Positions 17,056 to 25,248 of a stretch of 64,000 bases of DNA are shown here, piece after piece. Made by a program: the position numbers and the translations under genes. Origin of the DNA: Lentibacter sp. XHP0401 (lineage in GTDB: Bacteria; Pseudomonadota; Alphaproteobacteria; Rhodobacterales; Rhodobacteraceae); NCBI RefSeq assembly GCF_025751535.1, contig NZ_JAOWLC010000002.1:335786-399785 (forward strand), given 5' to 3'. How positions within the stretch are numbered: the stretch's first letter is position 1; every line of letters begins with the position of its first letter. The notes beneath the pieces are model-generated. The model saw nothing but the letters and a program-made list of their open reading frames with translations. It was not told the DNA's origin and did not search any database.

Positions 17056-18066
17056 ATGGACCTTTTGAACGCATTTGTGGCACTCGCCAACTTCGTTCTG
17101 ATCCCTGCAACCGCTTATGGCGCGCAGCTTGCGCTCGGAGCGCTCGGGGTGACGCTGATCTATGGCATCCTGCGGTTCTCGAACTTCGCCCACGGCGACA
17201 CGATGGCCTTCGGCGCGATGGTGACAGTGCTGTTTACGTGGTGGTTCCAGAGTATGGGCGTGAGCTTTGGCCCCATACCGACAGCTCTGCTCGCCCTGCC
17301 CTTCGGCATCCTCGGGTGTATCGGGCTTTTACTGCTGACGGACCGGATTGTTTACAAATTCTACCGTGAGCAAAAGGCAAAGCCCGTGATCCTTGTGATT
17401 GTCTCGATGGGTGTGATGTTCATAATGAACGGCCTTGTGCGCTTTATCATTGGTCCTGATGACCAGCGGTTCGCCGATGGCGAGCGCTTCATTGTTTCGG
17501 TGCGCAGGTTCAAGGAGATGACAGGGCTTGATGAAGGCCTCGCGATCAAAACCACCCAAGGGATCACCGTTGTCACCGCAGTTATCGTCGTTGCCATACT
17601 GTTCTGGTTTCTCAACCGCACGCGCACAGGCAAATCCATGCGCGCCTATTCGGACAACGAAGACCTTGCCCTGCTTTCGGGGATCAACCCCGAGCGGGTG
17701 GTTATGGTCACCTGGATCATTGTCGGCATCCTCGCCACTGTCGCAGGTGTGCTTTACGGCCTCGACAAAACCTTCAAACCTTTCGTCTACTTCCAGCTTT
17801 TGCTGCCGATCTTTGCCTCGGCGATTGTTGGCGGCCTCGGCAACCCTCTGGGCGCGATTGCGGGTGGCTTTGTCATCGCGTTTTCCGAAGTGACCGTGAC
17901 CTACGCTTGGAAAAAGGTGTTGGTCTACGCGATGCCGGAGCAGCTTGAGCCGGACGGTTTGGTGCAACTTCTGAGCACCGATTACAAATTTGCCGTGAGC
18001 TTCGTGATCCTTCTGATCGTGCTCCTTTTCAAACCCACAGGTCTATTCAAGGGGCAGTCGGTATGA
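17056..18066 (+). CDS. livH: Branched-chain amino acid ABC transporter permease LivH
   Basis: A 336-residue inner-membrane permease with about eight hydrophobic segments. The family signature GALGVTLIYGILRFSNFAHGD lies at the N-terminus, and the cytoplasmic coupling loop is GINPERVVMVTWIIVGILATVAG, followed by GGLGNPLGAIAGG. It begins immediately at the stop of the small exported protein gene and overlaps livM by 4 bp. It pairs with LivM to form the channel. Confidence 0.94.
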   Translation: MDLLNAFVALANFVLIPATAYGAQLALGALGVTLIYGILRFSNFAHGDTMAFGAMVTVLFTWWFQSMGVSFGPIPTALLALPFGILGCIGLLLLTDRIVYKFYREQKAKPVILVIVSMGVMFIMNGLVRFIIGPDDQRFADGERFIVSVRRFKEMTGLDEGLAIKTTQGITVVTAVIVVAILFWFLNRTRTGKSMRAYSDNEDLALLSGINPERVVMVTWIIVGILATVAGVLYGLDKTFKPFVYFQLLLPIFASAIVGGLGNPLGAIAGGFVIAFSEVTVTYAWKKVLVYAMPEQLEPDGLVQLLSTDYKFAVSFVILLIVLLFKPTGLFKGQSV

Positions 18067-19367
18067 GCGATACACTCCGCAACAGCATTTATTTCGCGCT
18101 TGTCGCCTTGCTGATCATCGGCACAGGCATCTTGCAGTCGTGGAACTCCGCATTGTTCATTCTCAACATGGGGCTGGTCTCGGCCATCATGGCCTTGGGC
18201 GTGAATCTGCAATGGGGCTTCGCAGGGCTCTTCAACGTCGGCATCATGGGCTTTGTCGCGCTTGGCGGCCTTGCCACTGTGCTTGTTTCTTTGCCGCCCG
18301 TTGATGGCGCCTGGAGTGCAGGTGGTATGCGCATACTGATCGGTCTCGCGCTTGGTGCCATGAGCATTGTTTCGACCGTGTTGATTTACAAGCGCATGAC
18401 CGCAGGCCGCCGGCGTAATATCGCGATCATTGCCGTTCTCGTTATCGGCTTCTTTGCGTTCCGTGCCGTCTTTGACGGCGGCGTTGAAGCCGTTGAAGCC
18501 ATCAACCCCGCAGTTGCAGGCAATATCGGTGGCCTTGGTCTCCCTGTGTTGCTGGCTTGGCCCATTGGCGGCGTTTTTGCTGCGGGGGCCGCTTGGGCCA
18601 TTGGCAAGGCGGCTCTTGGTCTTCGCTCCGATTATCTTGCTATTGCCACGCTGGGAATTGCCGAGATTGTCATCGCGGTGATGAAAAACGAAGACTGGAT
18701 GGCGCGCGGTGTGAAGAACGTGATCGGCTTGCCCCGCCCCGTGCCCTACGAGATCGATTTGCAGAACTCGGCCTCTTTTGTCGAAAAGGCAAACGCCTAC
18801 GGGATTGACCCTGTTACCGCGTCGACGCTTTGGGTGAAACTGCTCTATGCCGGCTTGTTTGCAGTTGTTCTGCTCATCCTGTTCATGATGGCGCAAGCCG
18901 CGCTCAAGAGCCCTTGGGGCCGTATGATGCGCGCGATCCGCGACAATGAGGTCGCTTCGGAAGCCATGGGCAAGGACGTAACTGCGCGGCACTTGCAGAT
19001 ATTTATCCTCGGCTCTGCCATCTGCGGTATCGCCGGTGCGATGATCACCACGCTTGATGGCCAGCTTACGCCCACCTCTTACCAGCCTTTGCGCTTTACC
19101 TTCCTTGTCTGGCTGATGGTCATCGTCGGCGGCTCGGGTAACAACCTCGGCGCTGTGCTCGGTGGCTTTGTGATCTGGTTCTTCTGGGTTCAGGTCGAGC
19201 CGATTGGCCTCGCCTTCCTTACGCTCATCACATCGGGCATGGCAGAGGGCAACGCATTCAAGGCGCATCTGCTGGATTCTGCGGCACACATGCGTCTGCT
19301 TACCATGGGTGTTATTCTGCTCTGTGTGCTCAGGTTCAGTCCGCGCGGGCTTATTCCGGAGAAGTAA
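18063..19367 (+). CDS. livM: Branched-chain amino acid ABC transporter permease LivM
   Basis: A 434-residue permease, at the long end for the family. LivM motifs are GVNLQWGFAGLFNVG, the SDYLAIATLGIAEI stretch, the coupling helix MMRAIRDNEVASEAMGKD and GGSGNNLGAVLGG. An insertion of roughly 100 residues of extra hydrophobic sequence lies between the N-terminal segments and the YLAIATLG motif. It overlaps livH by 4 bp and is followed after 5 bp by a small membrane-protein gene. Confidence 0.93.
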   Translation: MSDTLRNSIYFALVALLIIGTGILQSWNSALFILNMGLVSAIMALGVNLQWGFAGLFNVGIMGFVALGGLATVLVSLPPVDGAWSAGGMRILIGLALGAMSIVSTVLIYKRMTAGRRRNIAIIAVLVIGFFAFRAVFDGGVEAVEAINPAVAGNIGGLGLPVLLAWPIGGVFAAGAAWAIGKAALGLRSDYLAIATLGIAEIVIAVMKNEDWMARGVKNVIGLPRPVPYEIDLQNSASFVEKANAYGIDPVTASTLWVKLLYAGLFAVVLLILFMMAQAALKSPWGRMMRAIRDNEVASEAMGKDVTARHLQIFILGSAICGIAGAMITTLDGQLTPTSYQPLRFTFLVWLMVIVGGSGNNLGAVLGGFVIWFFWVQVEPIGLAFLTLITSGMAEGNAFKAHLLDSAAHMRLLTMGVILLCVLRFSPRGLIPEK

Positions 19368-19372
19368 GCAGC

Positions 19373-19870
19373 ATGCATCCGCTTGTCCGCCCCGCCCTGA
19401 AGGGCGCCGGCTTCTTCGCGCTCGTCTGCGCCGCGCTCGTAGCCCTTTGGGTATTCGTGCCCAGGGGCGAGGTGAAGTGGTATCCTTCCCTCTGGATGCG
19501 CCTTGCCGCCGTCAGCCCGATGTTCTTTTCAACCACACTAGGGCGAGCGGTCTTTGCTGTTTTGAAACGGCGGATGGACGGGCGCGAGCGGGTTGTCTTT
19601 GCAGGGGCCTTCTGTCTCGGCGTCGGGGGCGTCGGTGTGCTGACAGAAGCAGCCATCACCTATGTTACCTTCGGGCAGGCCGACGGTCTGGGCTACTTCG
19701 AAATCCTGTTCCAGCCGCCTTCCTCGCGCTACACCATCGGTGTCTTCGCCAGCATCGGCTTTGCCAGCGCCTCGGTTCTGGCTGCGGGCTTTGTGGCGCT
19801 CATGTCAGTGCCTGTGCGTGTGCTCAGCATGGAGCATCAAAGCCGCGCTGCGGCAAGCAAAGCCGACTGA
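19373..19870 (+). CDS. Small membrane protein at the end of the liv operon
   Basis: A 165-residue protein with about four transmembrane helices (residues 10-28, 40-55, 76-98 and 120-145 approximately) and short cytoplasmic Arg/Lys-rich loops (KRRMDGRER). It starts 5 bp after livM and ends at a strong terminator, so it is the last gene of the transport operon. No family was recognised. Location suggests a link to transport, but nothing in the sequence shows one. Confidence 0.72.
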   Translation: MHPLVRPALKGAGFFALVCAALVALWVFVPRGEVKWYPSLWMRLAAVSPMFFSTTLGRAVFAVLKRRMDGRERVVFAGAFCLGVGGVGVLTEAAITYVTFGQADGLGYFEILFQPPSSRYTIGVFASIGFASASVLAAGFVALMSVPVRVLSMEHQSRAAASKAD

Positions 19871-19882
19871 TCATTGCGGCAC

Positions 19883-19914
19883 TGTTGGAGCTTGGGTCCC
19901 CTCAAGCTCCAACA
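19883..19914. terminator. Bidirectional terminator between the liv operon and the HerA-like gene
   Basis: A perfect 12-bp stem, TGTTGGAGCTTG (19883-19894) and CAAGCTCCAACA (19903-19914), with an 8-nt loop. It lies between two convergent stops only 50 bp apart and can serve both. The T-tracts are short. Confidence 0.75.
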
Positions 19915-19920
19915 GCTTTG

Positions 19921-21459
19921 TTAACGCCCCTTGAAAAGCCCGCCCAGAATTCCACGAATGATACGGCGGCCCGTGGTTCCTTTCAGCTCGCGCACCACCT
20001 GTTTGGTCAACGCTTCCCCGAAGCTGTCACCACGGCTGCTGCGGGAAGACGAGCGTGAAACGCCTGTGCCTTCATAGCGCCGCACGGCCTTGAACTCGCG
20101 TTCTTTCTCTTCGGCTTCCACCTCGGCGCGCTCGGCGGCTTCGGCTTCACGGGCGGCGCTTTCGGCGCGCTCAGCCAGTATCTCGAAGGCTGAATGGCGG
20201 TCGAGCACCGCTTCGTATTTCCCTGCTATCTGTGAGGCGGCTATCACGTCGGCACGCTCTGCTTTGGTGAGAGGTCCAAGCTGAGAGCTGGGTGGACGAA
20301 TGAGCGTGCGTTCGGCAATGCCCGGAACACCCTTGTCTTCCAAAAACGAGGTGACAGCCTCGCCGACACCGACTTCACGGATCGCTTCTTCAATGTCAAA
20401 ACGCGGGTTTGCGCGGTAGGTTTCCGAGGCCAGCCGCAACGCTTTCTGGTCACGTGCCGTAAAGGCGCGCAAGGCGTGTTGCACACGGTTTCCAAGCTGG
20501 CCGAGGATATCATCGGGCACATCATCAGGGTTTTGGGTGATGAAATATACACCGACACCCTTGGAGCGAATAAGCCGCGCGACCTGCTCGACCTTATCCA
20601 CCAACACTTTGGGCGCGCCTTCAAACAACAGATGCGCTTCGTCAAAGAAAAAGACGAGCTTGGGCTTATCGGGGTTGCCCACCTCGGGCAGCTCCTCAAA
20701 CAGCTCTGACAGAAGCCAAAGCAGGAAAGTTGAGTAAAGCCGCGGCGACGACATAAGTGTGTCGGCCGCCAGCACATTGACCCGGCCGCGCCCGTCAGCC
20801 TCGACGGCCATAATATCGGTCAATGCGAGAGCAGGTTCGCCAAAGAGCTTGTCACCGCCCTGATTTTCAAGCACCAGAAGGCGGCGCTGGATTGCGCCGA
20901 TGGAGGAAACAGAGACGTTGCCGTAGCGCAGGCTGAGCTGATCTTTGTTCTCACCGACCCAGACCAGAAGCGCCTGAAAGTCCTTGAGGTCGAGGAGCGG
21001 CATGCCTTCTTCATCGGCCACACGGAAAGCGATGTTCACCACGCCCTCTTGTGCCTCGGTCAGCTCCAGAAGCCGGGAAATCAGCAAGGGGCCCATTTCG
21101 GCCACAGTTGTGCGGATCGGGTGGCCCTGCTCGCCAAACAGATCCCAGAAGGTTACGGGAAAGTTTTCATAGCGATAGTCGGTGAAACCGATCTTTTCTG
21201 CCCGCGAGGTAAACGCGCCGTGGGTTTTGCTGGCATCGGAACCTGCCTTGGCCATTCCCGAAAGATCACCCTTCACATCGGCCATGAACACCGGCACGCC
21301 TGCATTCGAGAAACTCTCGGCCATGATCTGCAAGGTTACGGTCTTGCCAGTGCCGGTCGCGCCTGCAATCAGGCCGTGACGGTTGGCATATTTCAATTTG
21401 AGGGTCTGCGCTTCGTTTTGGTCGGCGCCGCCGCCACCCATGAAAATACTGTCTGTCAA
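19921..21459 (-). CDS. HerA-like ATPase, DUF853 (helicase HerA-like C-terminal) family
   Basis: A 512-residue P-loop ATPase of the FtsK/HerA superfamily. Walker A is GATGTGKTVTLQ. The long ATPase core has Walker B FFFDEAHLLF followed by GVGVYFITQNPDDVP and the arginine-finger region FTARDQKALR. A Glu/Arg-rich coiled coil (about 430-470) and a Ser/Arg-rich linker precede a basic C-terminal tail. A TTG start at 21459 is chosen because AGGGG lies 8 bp upstream; the frame remains open to 21522. The cellular role of DUF853 proteins is not established. The gene is single and shares a terminator with the liv operon. Confidence 0.88.
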   Translation of the reverse strand: MTDSIFMGGGGADQNEAQTLKLKYANRHGLIAGATGTGKTVTLQIMAESFSNAGVPVFMADVKGDLSGMAKAGSDASKTHGAFTSRAEKIGFTDYRYENFPVTFWDLFGEQGHPIRTTVAEMGPLLISRLLELTEAQEGVVNIAFRVADEEGMPLLDLKDFQALLVWVGENKDQLSLRYGNVSVSSIGAIQRRLLVLENQGGDKLFGEPALALTDIMAVEADGRGRVNVLAADTLMSSPRLYSTFLLWLLSELFEELPEVGNPDKPKLVFFFDEAHLLFEGAPKVLVDKVEQVARLIRSKGVGVYFITQNPDDVPDDILGQLGNRVQHALRAFTARDQKALRLASETYRANPRFDIEEAIREVGVGEAVTSFLEDKGVPGIAERTLIRPPSSQLGPLTKAERADVIAASQIAGKYEAVLDRHSAFEILAERAESAAREAEAAERAEVEAEEKEREFKAVRRYEGTGVSRSSSRSSRGDSFGEALTKQVVRELKGTTGRRIIRGILGGLFKGR

Positions 21460-21542
21460 AGCCGTTTCCCCTCGTGTTTTTACGTTGTTTTTGCGGCCTC
21501 TTCGATTCCGGACGCGTTGCACACACTATTTTAATGTTTTGG

Positions 21543-21641
21543 CCGCAGTATCAAGGCTGCTTCGCATCTCGTGTCCTCTTGGTGCGGGGCAAACTTCCTC
21601 CCTGTCTGACTAGGTCGCGCTTTCGGGCGCGGCCCTTTTTA
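21543..21641 (+). ncRNA. Candidate small RNA 1 upstream of ialB
   Basis: In the gene-free stretch 21460-21914 a terminator-like hairpin (GGTCGCGC 21613-21620, GCGCGGCC 21627-21634) is followed by CTTTTT on the plus strand, although no plus-strand gene ends here. A pyrimidine run ACTTCCTCCCTGTC (21593-21606) precedes it. The 5' end is a guess. Confidence 0.4.
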
Positions 21642-21696
21642 ACCAGTTGCCCCAACGGCCTGTTGACGCCTGCGACGTAATGTCATAGTCTATAAG

Positions 21697-21764
21697 GCAA
21701 TATTAAGTCGGCCAAGTTCGACAGGGAGAGAAGACTGAAAAAGGAGCCTTGCGGCTCCTTTTTC
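21697..21764 (+). ncRNA. Candidate small RNA 2 with strong terminator
   Basis: TTGACG at 21663 and an AT-rich TATAAGGCAATATTAAG at 21691 resemble a promoter, though the spacing is imperfect. They precede a hairpin AAAAAGGAGCC-TTGC-GGCTCCTTTTT (21738-21763). No coding frame fits. Nine bases (GACAGGGAG, 21720-21728) are exactly complementary to candidate RNA 1 at 21598-21606. Confidence 0.45.
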
Positions 21765-21914
21765 TATGACACGCTCACCCCTTTCAAGTTTCAAAATTGT
21801 AATGCGTTGCGCTGATTTATGCTGATATGAAAAGCAACCTCTTCGTTTTGCCCCTGACACCTCGGGTGAGGCGTGATAGTCCGTATTCAAAGCGAAAATA
21901 ACAGGTGGATACCC

Positions 21915-22565
21915 ATGCATACTACATATCGCACAGCGCTTATTCTGGCGCTTCTGGCCGCACCCTTTAGCCTTTCGGCCCAAACCGCTACAGAAGAAGC
22001 TCCAGCCGAAACGGCAGAGCCTGTTCAGGAAGCCGTTGAGACAACAGATCCCGCCGCCGAGCCGGCACCTGACGAGCTGAGCCTTGGCGAAGAAGCCATC
22101 CCCGAACCTTACATCAAGACAGAATTTGGCGACTGGAAGCTCCAATGCCTGCGAGATCCAAACACACCTGAAGGCGAAGACGACGCCAACGAGCCTTGCC
22201 AGCTTTTTCAAGTGCTGCAAGACGATCAGGGAACCAACGTTGCAGAAATCACAATTTTCCCGCTGGCCGACGGCGGCAAAGCTGTTGCAGGCGCCAATAT
22301 CCTCGTACCGCTGGAAACGCTTCTCTCGGCCCAGTTGACCATCCAGATCGACAATGGCAAAGCCCGTCGCTACCCCTATAGCTTCTGTAGCCCGATCGGC
22401 TGCTTTGCCCGTGTCGGCTTTACCGGAGAAGATATTGCGTCCATGAAAAAAGGGGCTAAAGCCAAGGTTCTGTTGCGCCCTGCTCCGGCACCTGATGCGG
22501 TTGTGACACTTGATATGTCACTTTCAGGTTTTACCGCCGGCTTTGACAGCCTCGAAGTCAAGTAA
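21915..22565 (+). CDS. ialB: Invasion-associated locus B (IalB) family periplasmic protein
   Basis: A 216-residue exported protein. The signal peptide is MHTTYRTALILALLAAPFSLSAQ, then an acidic Glu/Pro/Ala-rich linker (about residues 25-70), then the IalB domain beginning TEFGDWKLQC and including RRYPYSFCSPIGCFARVGF. The conserved cysteines of the family are present. ATG 21915 after AGGTGG is used; the frame opens at 21873. IalB was first named in Bartonella, but the family is widespread in non-pathogenic alphaproteobacteria and its general role is unclear. A good terminator follows. Confidence 0.88.
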   Translation: MHTTYRTALILALLAAPFSLSAQTATEEAPAETAEPVQEAVETTDPAAEPAPDELSLGEEAIPEPYIKTEFGDWKLQCLRDPNTPEGEDDANEPCQLFQVLQDDQGTNVAEITIFPLADGGKAVAGANILVPLETLLSAQLTIQIDNGKARRYPYSFCSPIGCFARVGFTGEDIASMKKGAKAKVLLRPAPAPDAVVTLDMSLSGFTAGFDSLEVK

Positions 22566-22587
22566 GCAAGTCTGACATTTTACAAAG

Positions 22588-22616
22588 CCGTCCGCCGAGA
22601 TGCGGGCGGTTTTTTT
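22588..22616 (+). terminator. Rho-independent terminator of ialB
   Basis: An 8-bp stem, CCGTCCGC / GCGGGCGG with a six-base loop, is followed by seven T. It lies 22 bp after the ialB stop and just before the convergent ketoacyl synthase stop. Confidence 0.88.
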
Positions 22617-22621
22617 GTGCC

Positions 22622-23830
22622 TCAAACGCGTTTGAGAGCAATCACGGCATTGAGCCCGCCAAAGGCAAATGCGTTCGACAGAACCGCGCTCACACGCGCC
22701 TCACGGGCCTCGTTTGGCACAATATCAAGCGCACATTCAGGATCCGCTTCTTCATAGCCGATCGTAGGCGCAATAATCCCGTCGCGCAGCGCCATGATGC
22801 AGGCCAAAAGCTCCACTGCCCCTGTGCCGCCAATCAGATGCCCGTGCATTGACTTGGTGGAAGAGATCATCAGCTTGTCCGCATGCGTCCCGAAAGCATC
22901 GGCCACAGCGGCGCATTCGGTTTTGTCATTCGCCGCAGTGCCTGTGCCATGGGCGTTGATGTAGCCCACATCCTCGCGGTTGAGCTTCGCATCGCGCAGT
23001 GCCCCCGCGATGGCGCGCGCGGCGCCTTGCTTGGAAGGCATCACAATGTCGGCGGCGTCGGATGTCATGGCAAAGCCTGCGACTTCGGCCAATATCTCGG
23101 CTCCGCGCGCACGGGCGTGCTCGTATTCCTCAAACACGAAGATGCCTGCGCCCTCGCCCTGCACCATGCCGTTACGGTTGGCGCTGAAGGGGCGGCAAGC
23201 GTCTTTTGACATAACGCGCAAGCCTTCCCAGGCTTTCACCCCGCCAAAGCATAACATGCTCTCGGAGCCCCCCGTGATCATCACAGGCGCTGCCCCGCCA
23301 TGCACCATCTGGAAGGCCTGTGCCATGGCGTGGTTGGAGCTTGCGCAGGCCGAAGCTACGGTAAAGCTTGGCCCCTTCACGTTAAACTCCATGCTCACAT
23401 GGCTGGCGGCGGCATTGTTCATAAGTTTGGGAACCACGAAGGGATGCACGCGGTTCTTGCCCTCTTCATAGACGGAGCGGTAGTTGTCATCGAGCGTGGT
23501 CATCCCGCCGCCCGAATTGCCAAGGATCACCCCCGAGCTGGCCGCAAGCTCACCCGAAAACTCAAGGCCTGACTGGGCAATCGCTTCGCGTGCGGCAATG
23601 AGGGTGAACTGGGTGAAACGGTCATAAAGCGCAAGTTGCTGGCGGTTGAACAGTGCCTCGGGCTCAAAGCCCTGCACTTGTGCGCCGATCTGAACGGCCA
23701 GTCGCTCTACATCACGCATGACAAGCGGACCAATACCGCAGCGCCCCTCGGCCATTGCCTTCAGCGTGTCAGGCACATTATGCGCCAGCGCGTTGATCGT
23801 GCCGGCGCCAGTGATAACCACTCGTTTCAT
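22622..23830 (-). CDS. Beta-ketoacyl-ACP synthase (KAS II-like) of a dedicated acyl system
   Basis: A 402-residue condensing enzyme of the FabF type. The Cys-His-His triad is intact: Cys162 in VASACASSNHA, His294 in NAHGTGTAAND and His331 in KSMHGHLIGG; Lys326 is the conserved lysine. It is not in a fab cluster; instead it follows a private acyl carrier protein by 6 bp and an LpxD homologue. This suggests synthesis of a specialised acyl chain, perhaps for lipid A or another envelope lipid, which is inference. It may be a paralogue of the housekeeping FabF encoded elsewhere. Confidence 0.9.
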   Translation of the reverse strand: MKRVVITGAGTINALAHNVPDTLKAMAEGRCGIGPLVMRDVERLAVQIGAQVQGFEPEALFNRQQLALYDRFTQFTLIAAREAIAQSGLEFSGELAASSGVILGNSGGGMTTLDDNYRSVYEEGKNRVHPFVVPKLMNNAAASHVSMEFNVKGPSFTVASACASSNHAMAQAFQMVHGGAAPVMITGGSESMLCFGGVKAWEGLRVMSKDACRPFSANRNGMVQGEGAGIFVFEEYEHARARGAEILAEVAGFAMTSDAADIVMPSKQGAARAIAGALRDAKLNREDVGYINAHGTGTAANDKTECAAVADAFGTHADKLMISSTKSMHGHLIGGTGAVELLACIMALRDGIIAPTIGYEEADPECALDIVPNEAREARVSAVLSNAFAFGGLNAVIALKRV

Positions 23831-23836
23831 GGTCTA

Positions 23837-24097
23837 TCAGCCTTTTTGTGCAGCAATCAGCGTTTCAATGCCTTTAACAATGCTGGCAACACTGGAAATA
23901 TCAAACTCCGATTTCTGCGGCTCGTTTGCGTTGAAAGGGATTGAAATATCAAACGCCTCTTCTATCGCGAAGATGCTTTCGACAAGGCCGAGGCTGTCGA
24001 TGCCAAGGCTCTCCAGCGTGCTGTCCATCGTTACATCCGAGGGCTCAAGCACAGCCTGCTCCGCGATGATCGTGATCACTTTATCCTGAATGCTCAT
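23837..24097 (-). CDS. Acyl carrier protein (specialised)
   Basis: An 86-residue carrier protein. Ser35 in the LGIDSLGLVE motif is the phosphopantetheine site, and the four-helix layout with acidic helix II (SIFAIEEAFDISIPF) is clear. It differs from housekeeping AcpP in its longer C-terminal half (NANEPQKSEFDISSVASIVKG, broken up by the loop after helix II). It sits 6 bp before the ketoacyl synthase gene and 30 bp after the LpxD homologue, like dedicated carriers such as AcpXL. The partner reaction is not proven. Confidence 0.9.
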   Translation of the reverse strand: MSIQDKVITIIAEQAVLEPSDVTMDSTLESLGIDSLGLVESIFAIEEAFDISIPFNANEPQKSEFDISSVASIVKGIETLIAAQKG

Positions 24098-24127
24098 GTC
24101 ACCCCCAAGTGGCTGCCTGCCGCTTAT

Positions 24128-25219
24128 CTAGTCACTCTTGTCGTTTTTGAAAACCGCTTTTTGCAGCTCGGCCACCTGTTTCATAAGCCGTGGCAGGCGG
24201 CGCATGGCTTTGTATGTCTCGACATGGGTTTCCATTTTAACAGCAGGATAGCCAAGCAAAACACGCCCCTTGGGCACGTTGGTGAAAATCTTGGTCGCGC
24301 CCCCCGCGATTACGTTGTCACCGACAAAGATATTGTCATTCAGCCCGACCTGCCCCGCAAACACACAGTTGTTGCCGATGGTCGAAGAGCCTGCCATACC
24401 GACCTGCCCACAGATGAGGCAATCGGTTCCGATAACTACGTTGTGGCCGATATGCACGAGGTTATCGAGCTTGGTGCGCGCGCCAATGCGGGTGTCGCGC
24501 ACTGTGCCACGGTCAATGCAGGCATTCGCCCCGATTTCGCAATCATCTCCGATGTGCACCGCCCCGAGTGAATGGATGCGCTCCCAATGCTGGCTCTCGC
24601 CTTCGCCCTGATCTCCGAGTGACGCGCGCGTGCGTTCCACAGCACTTTCCTCGGGCGTGACAAAGCTGAAGCCGTCACCGCCGATCACCGCGCCCGGCTG
24701 CACGATCACCCGCGCACCAAGCGTGGTGCGCGCACCGATGCGCACGCCCTCGCGGATAAAGCACCCCTCGCCCACCAGCGCATTGGTTCCGATAAACGCC
24801 TGCGGCCCGACAACACTGCCCGCCCCGATCTGTGCCCCCGCCCCGATCACGGCAAGAGGGCCAACTGACACGCCTTCGCCAAGCTGCGCTGACGGATCAA
24901 TCACAGCAGAGGGATGTATTCCCTCAGAGAAGCCTTCACCCTGATCAAACTGGCGGCTCAGCCCTGAAAGGGCATAACGAGGCCGTGGAGGAATGATTGC
25001 TGCTTTGAGGCCAAGCGCCTCATAATCAGCGCCTTCCCACAAGACCGCCGCCAAGGCGCTGCCCTCAGCGAGCTTTTCGGCAAAAGCCGGTTTCATCGCC
25101 AGTGCAAGCGCACGCGGGCCTGCATCCTGAGGCTCGGCAACACTGTCAATCTCAATGGAAAGATCGCCCAGAGCCTTTGCCCCGAGCGATCTTGCAATGG
25201 TTTCAATCGTATACATCAT
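24128..25219 (-). CDS. lpxD: UDP-3-O-acylglucosamine N-acyltransferase (LpxD) homologue
   Basis: A 363-residue acyltransferase: an N-terminal uridine-binding domain (about 1-100), a left-handed beta-helix of hexapeptides (about 100-320) and a C-terminal helix. The catalytic His region LVHIGHNVVIG has His256 and His259, and GGDGFSFV is the loop seen in LpxD. It would transfer a hydroxyacyl chain from ACP to the lipid A precursor. The canonical lpxD is normally in a bamA-lpxD-fabZ-lpxA cluster. This one lies next to an ACP and KAS gene, so it may be a second copy. Met1 or Met2 could be the start. Confidence 0.88.
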   Translation of the reverse strand: MMYTIETIARSLGAKALGDLSIEIDSVAEPQDAGPRALALAMKPAFAEKLAEGSALAAVLWEGADYEALGLKAAIIPPRPRYALSGLSRQFDQGEGFSEGIHPSAVIDPSAQLGEGVSVGPLAVIGAGAQIGAGSVVGPQAFIGTNALVGEGCFIREGVRIGARTTLGARVIVQPGAVIGGDGFSFVTPEESAVERTRASLGDQGEGESQHWERIHSLGAVHIGDDCEIGANACIDRGTVRDTRIGARTKLDNLVHIGHNVVIGTDCLICGQVGMAGSSTIGNNCVFAGQVGLNDNIFVGDNVIAGGATKIFTNVPKGRVLLGYPAVKMETHVETYKAMRRLPRLMKQVAELQKAVFKNDKSD

Positions 25220-25248
25220 GGCCCGTTCCTGCTTGTGGGCCTCAAGGC

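Noticed and set aside
17982..19289. Long open frame on the minus strand opposite livM (435 codons)
   Set aside because: It is fully antisense to a clear permease gene, its translation is rich in His/Arg/Asn with no domain, and it follows from codon bias of the real gene.
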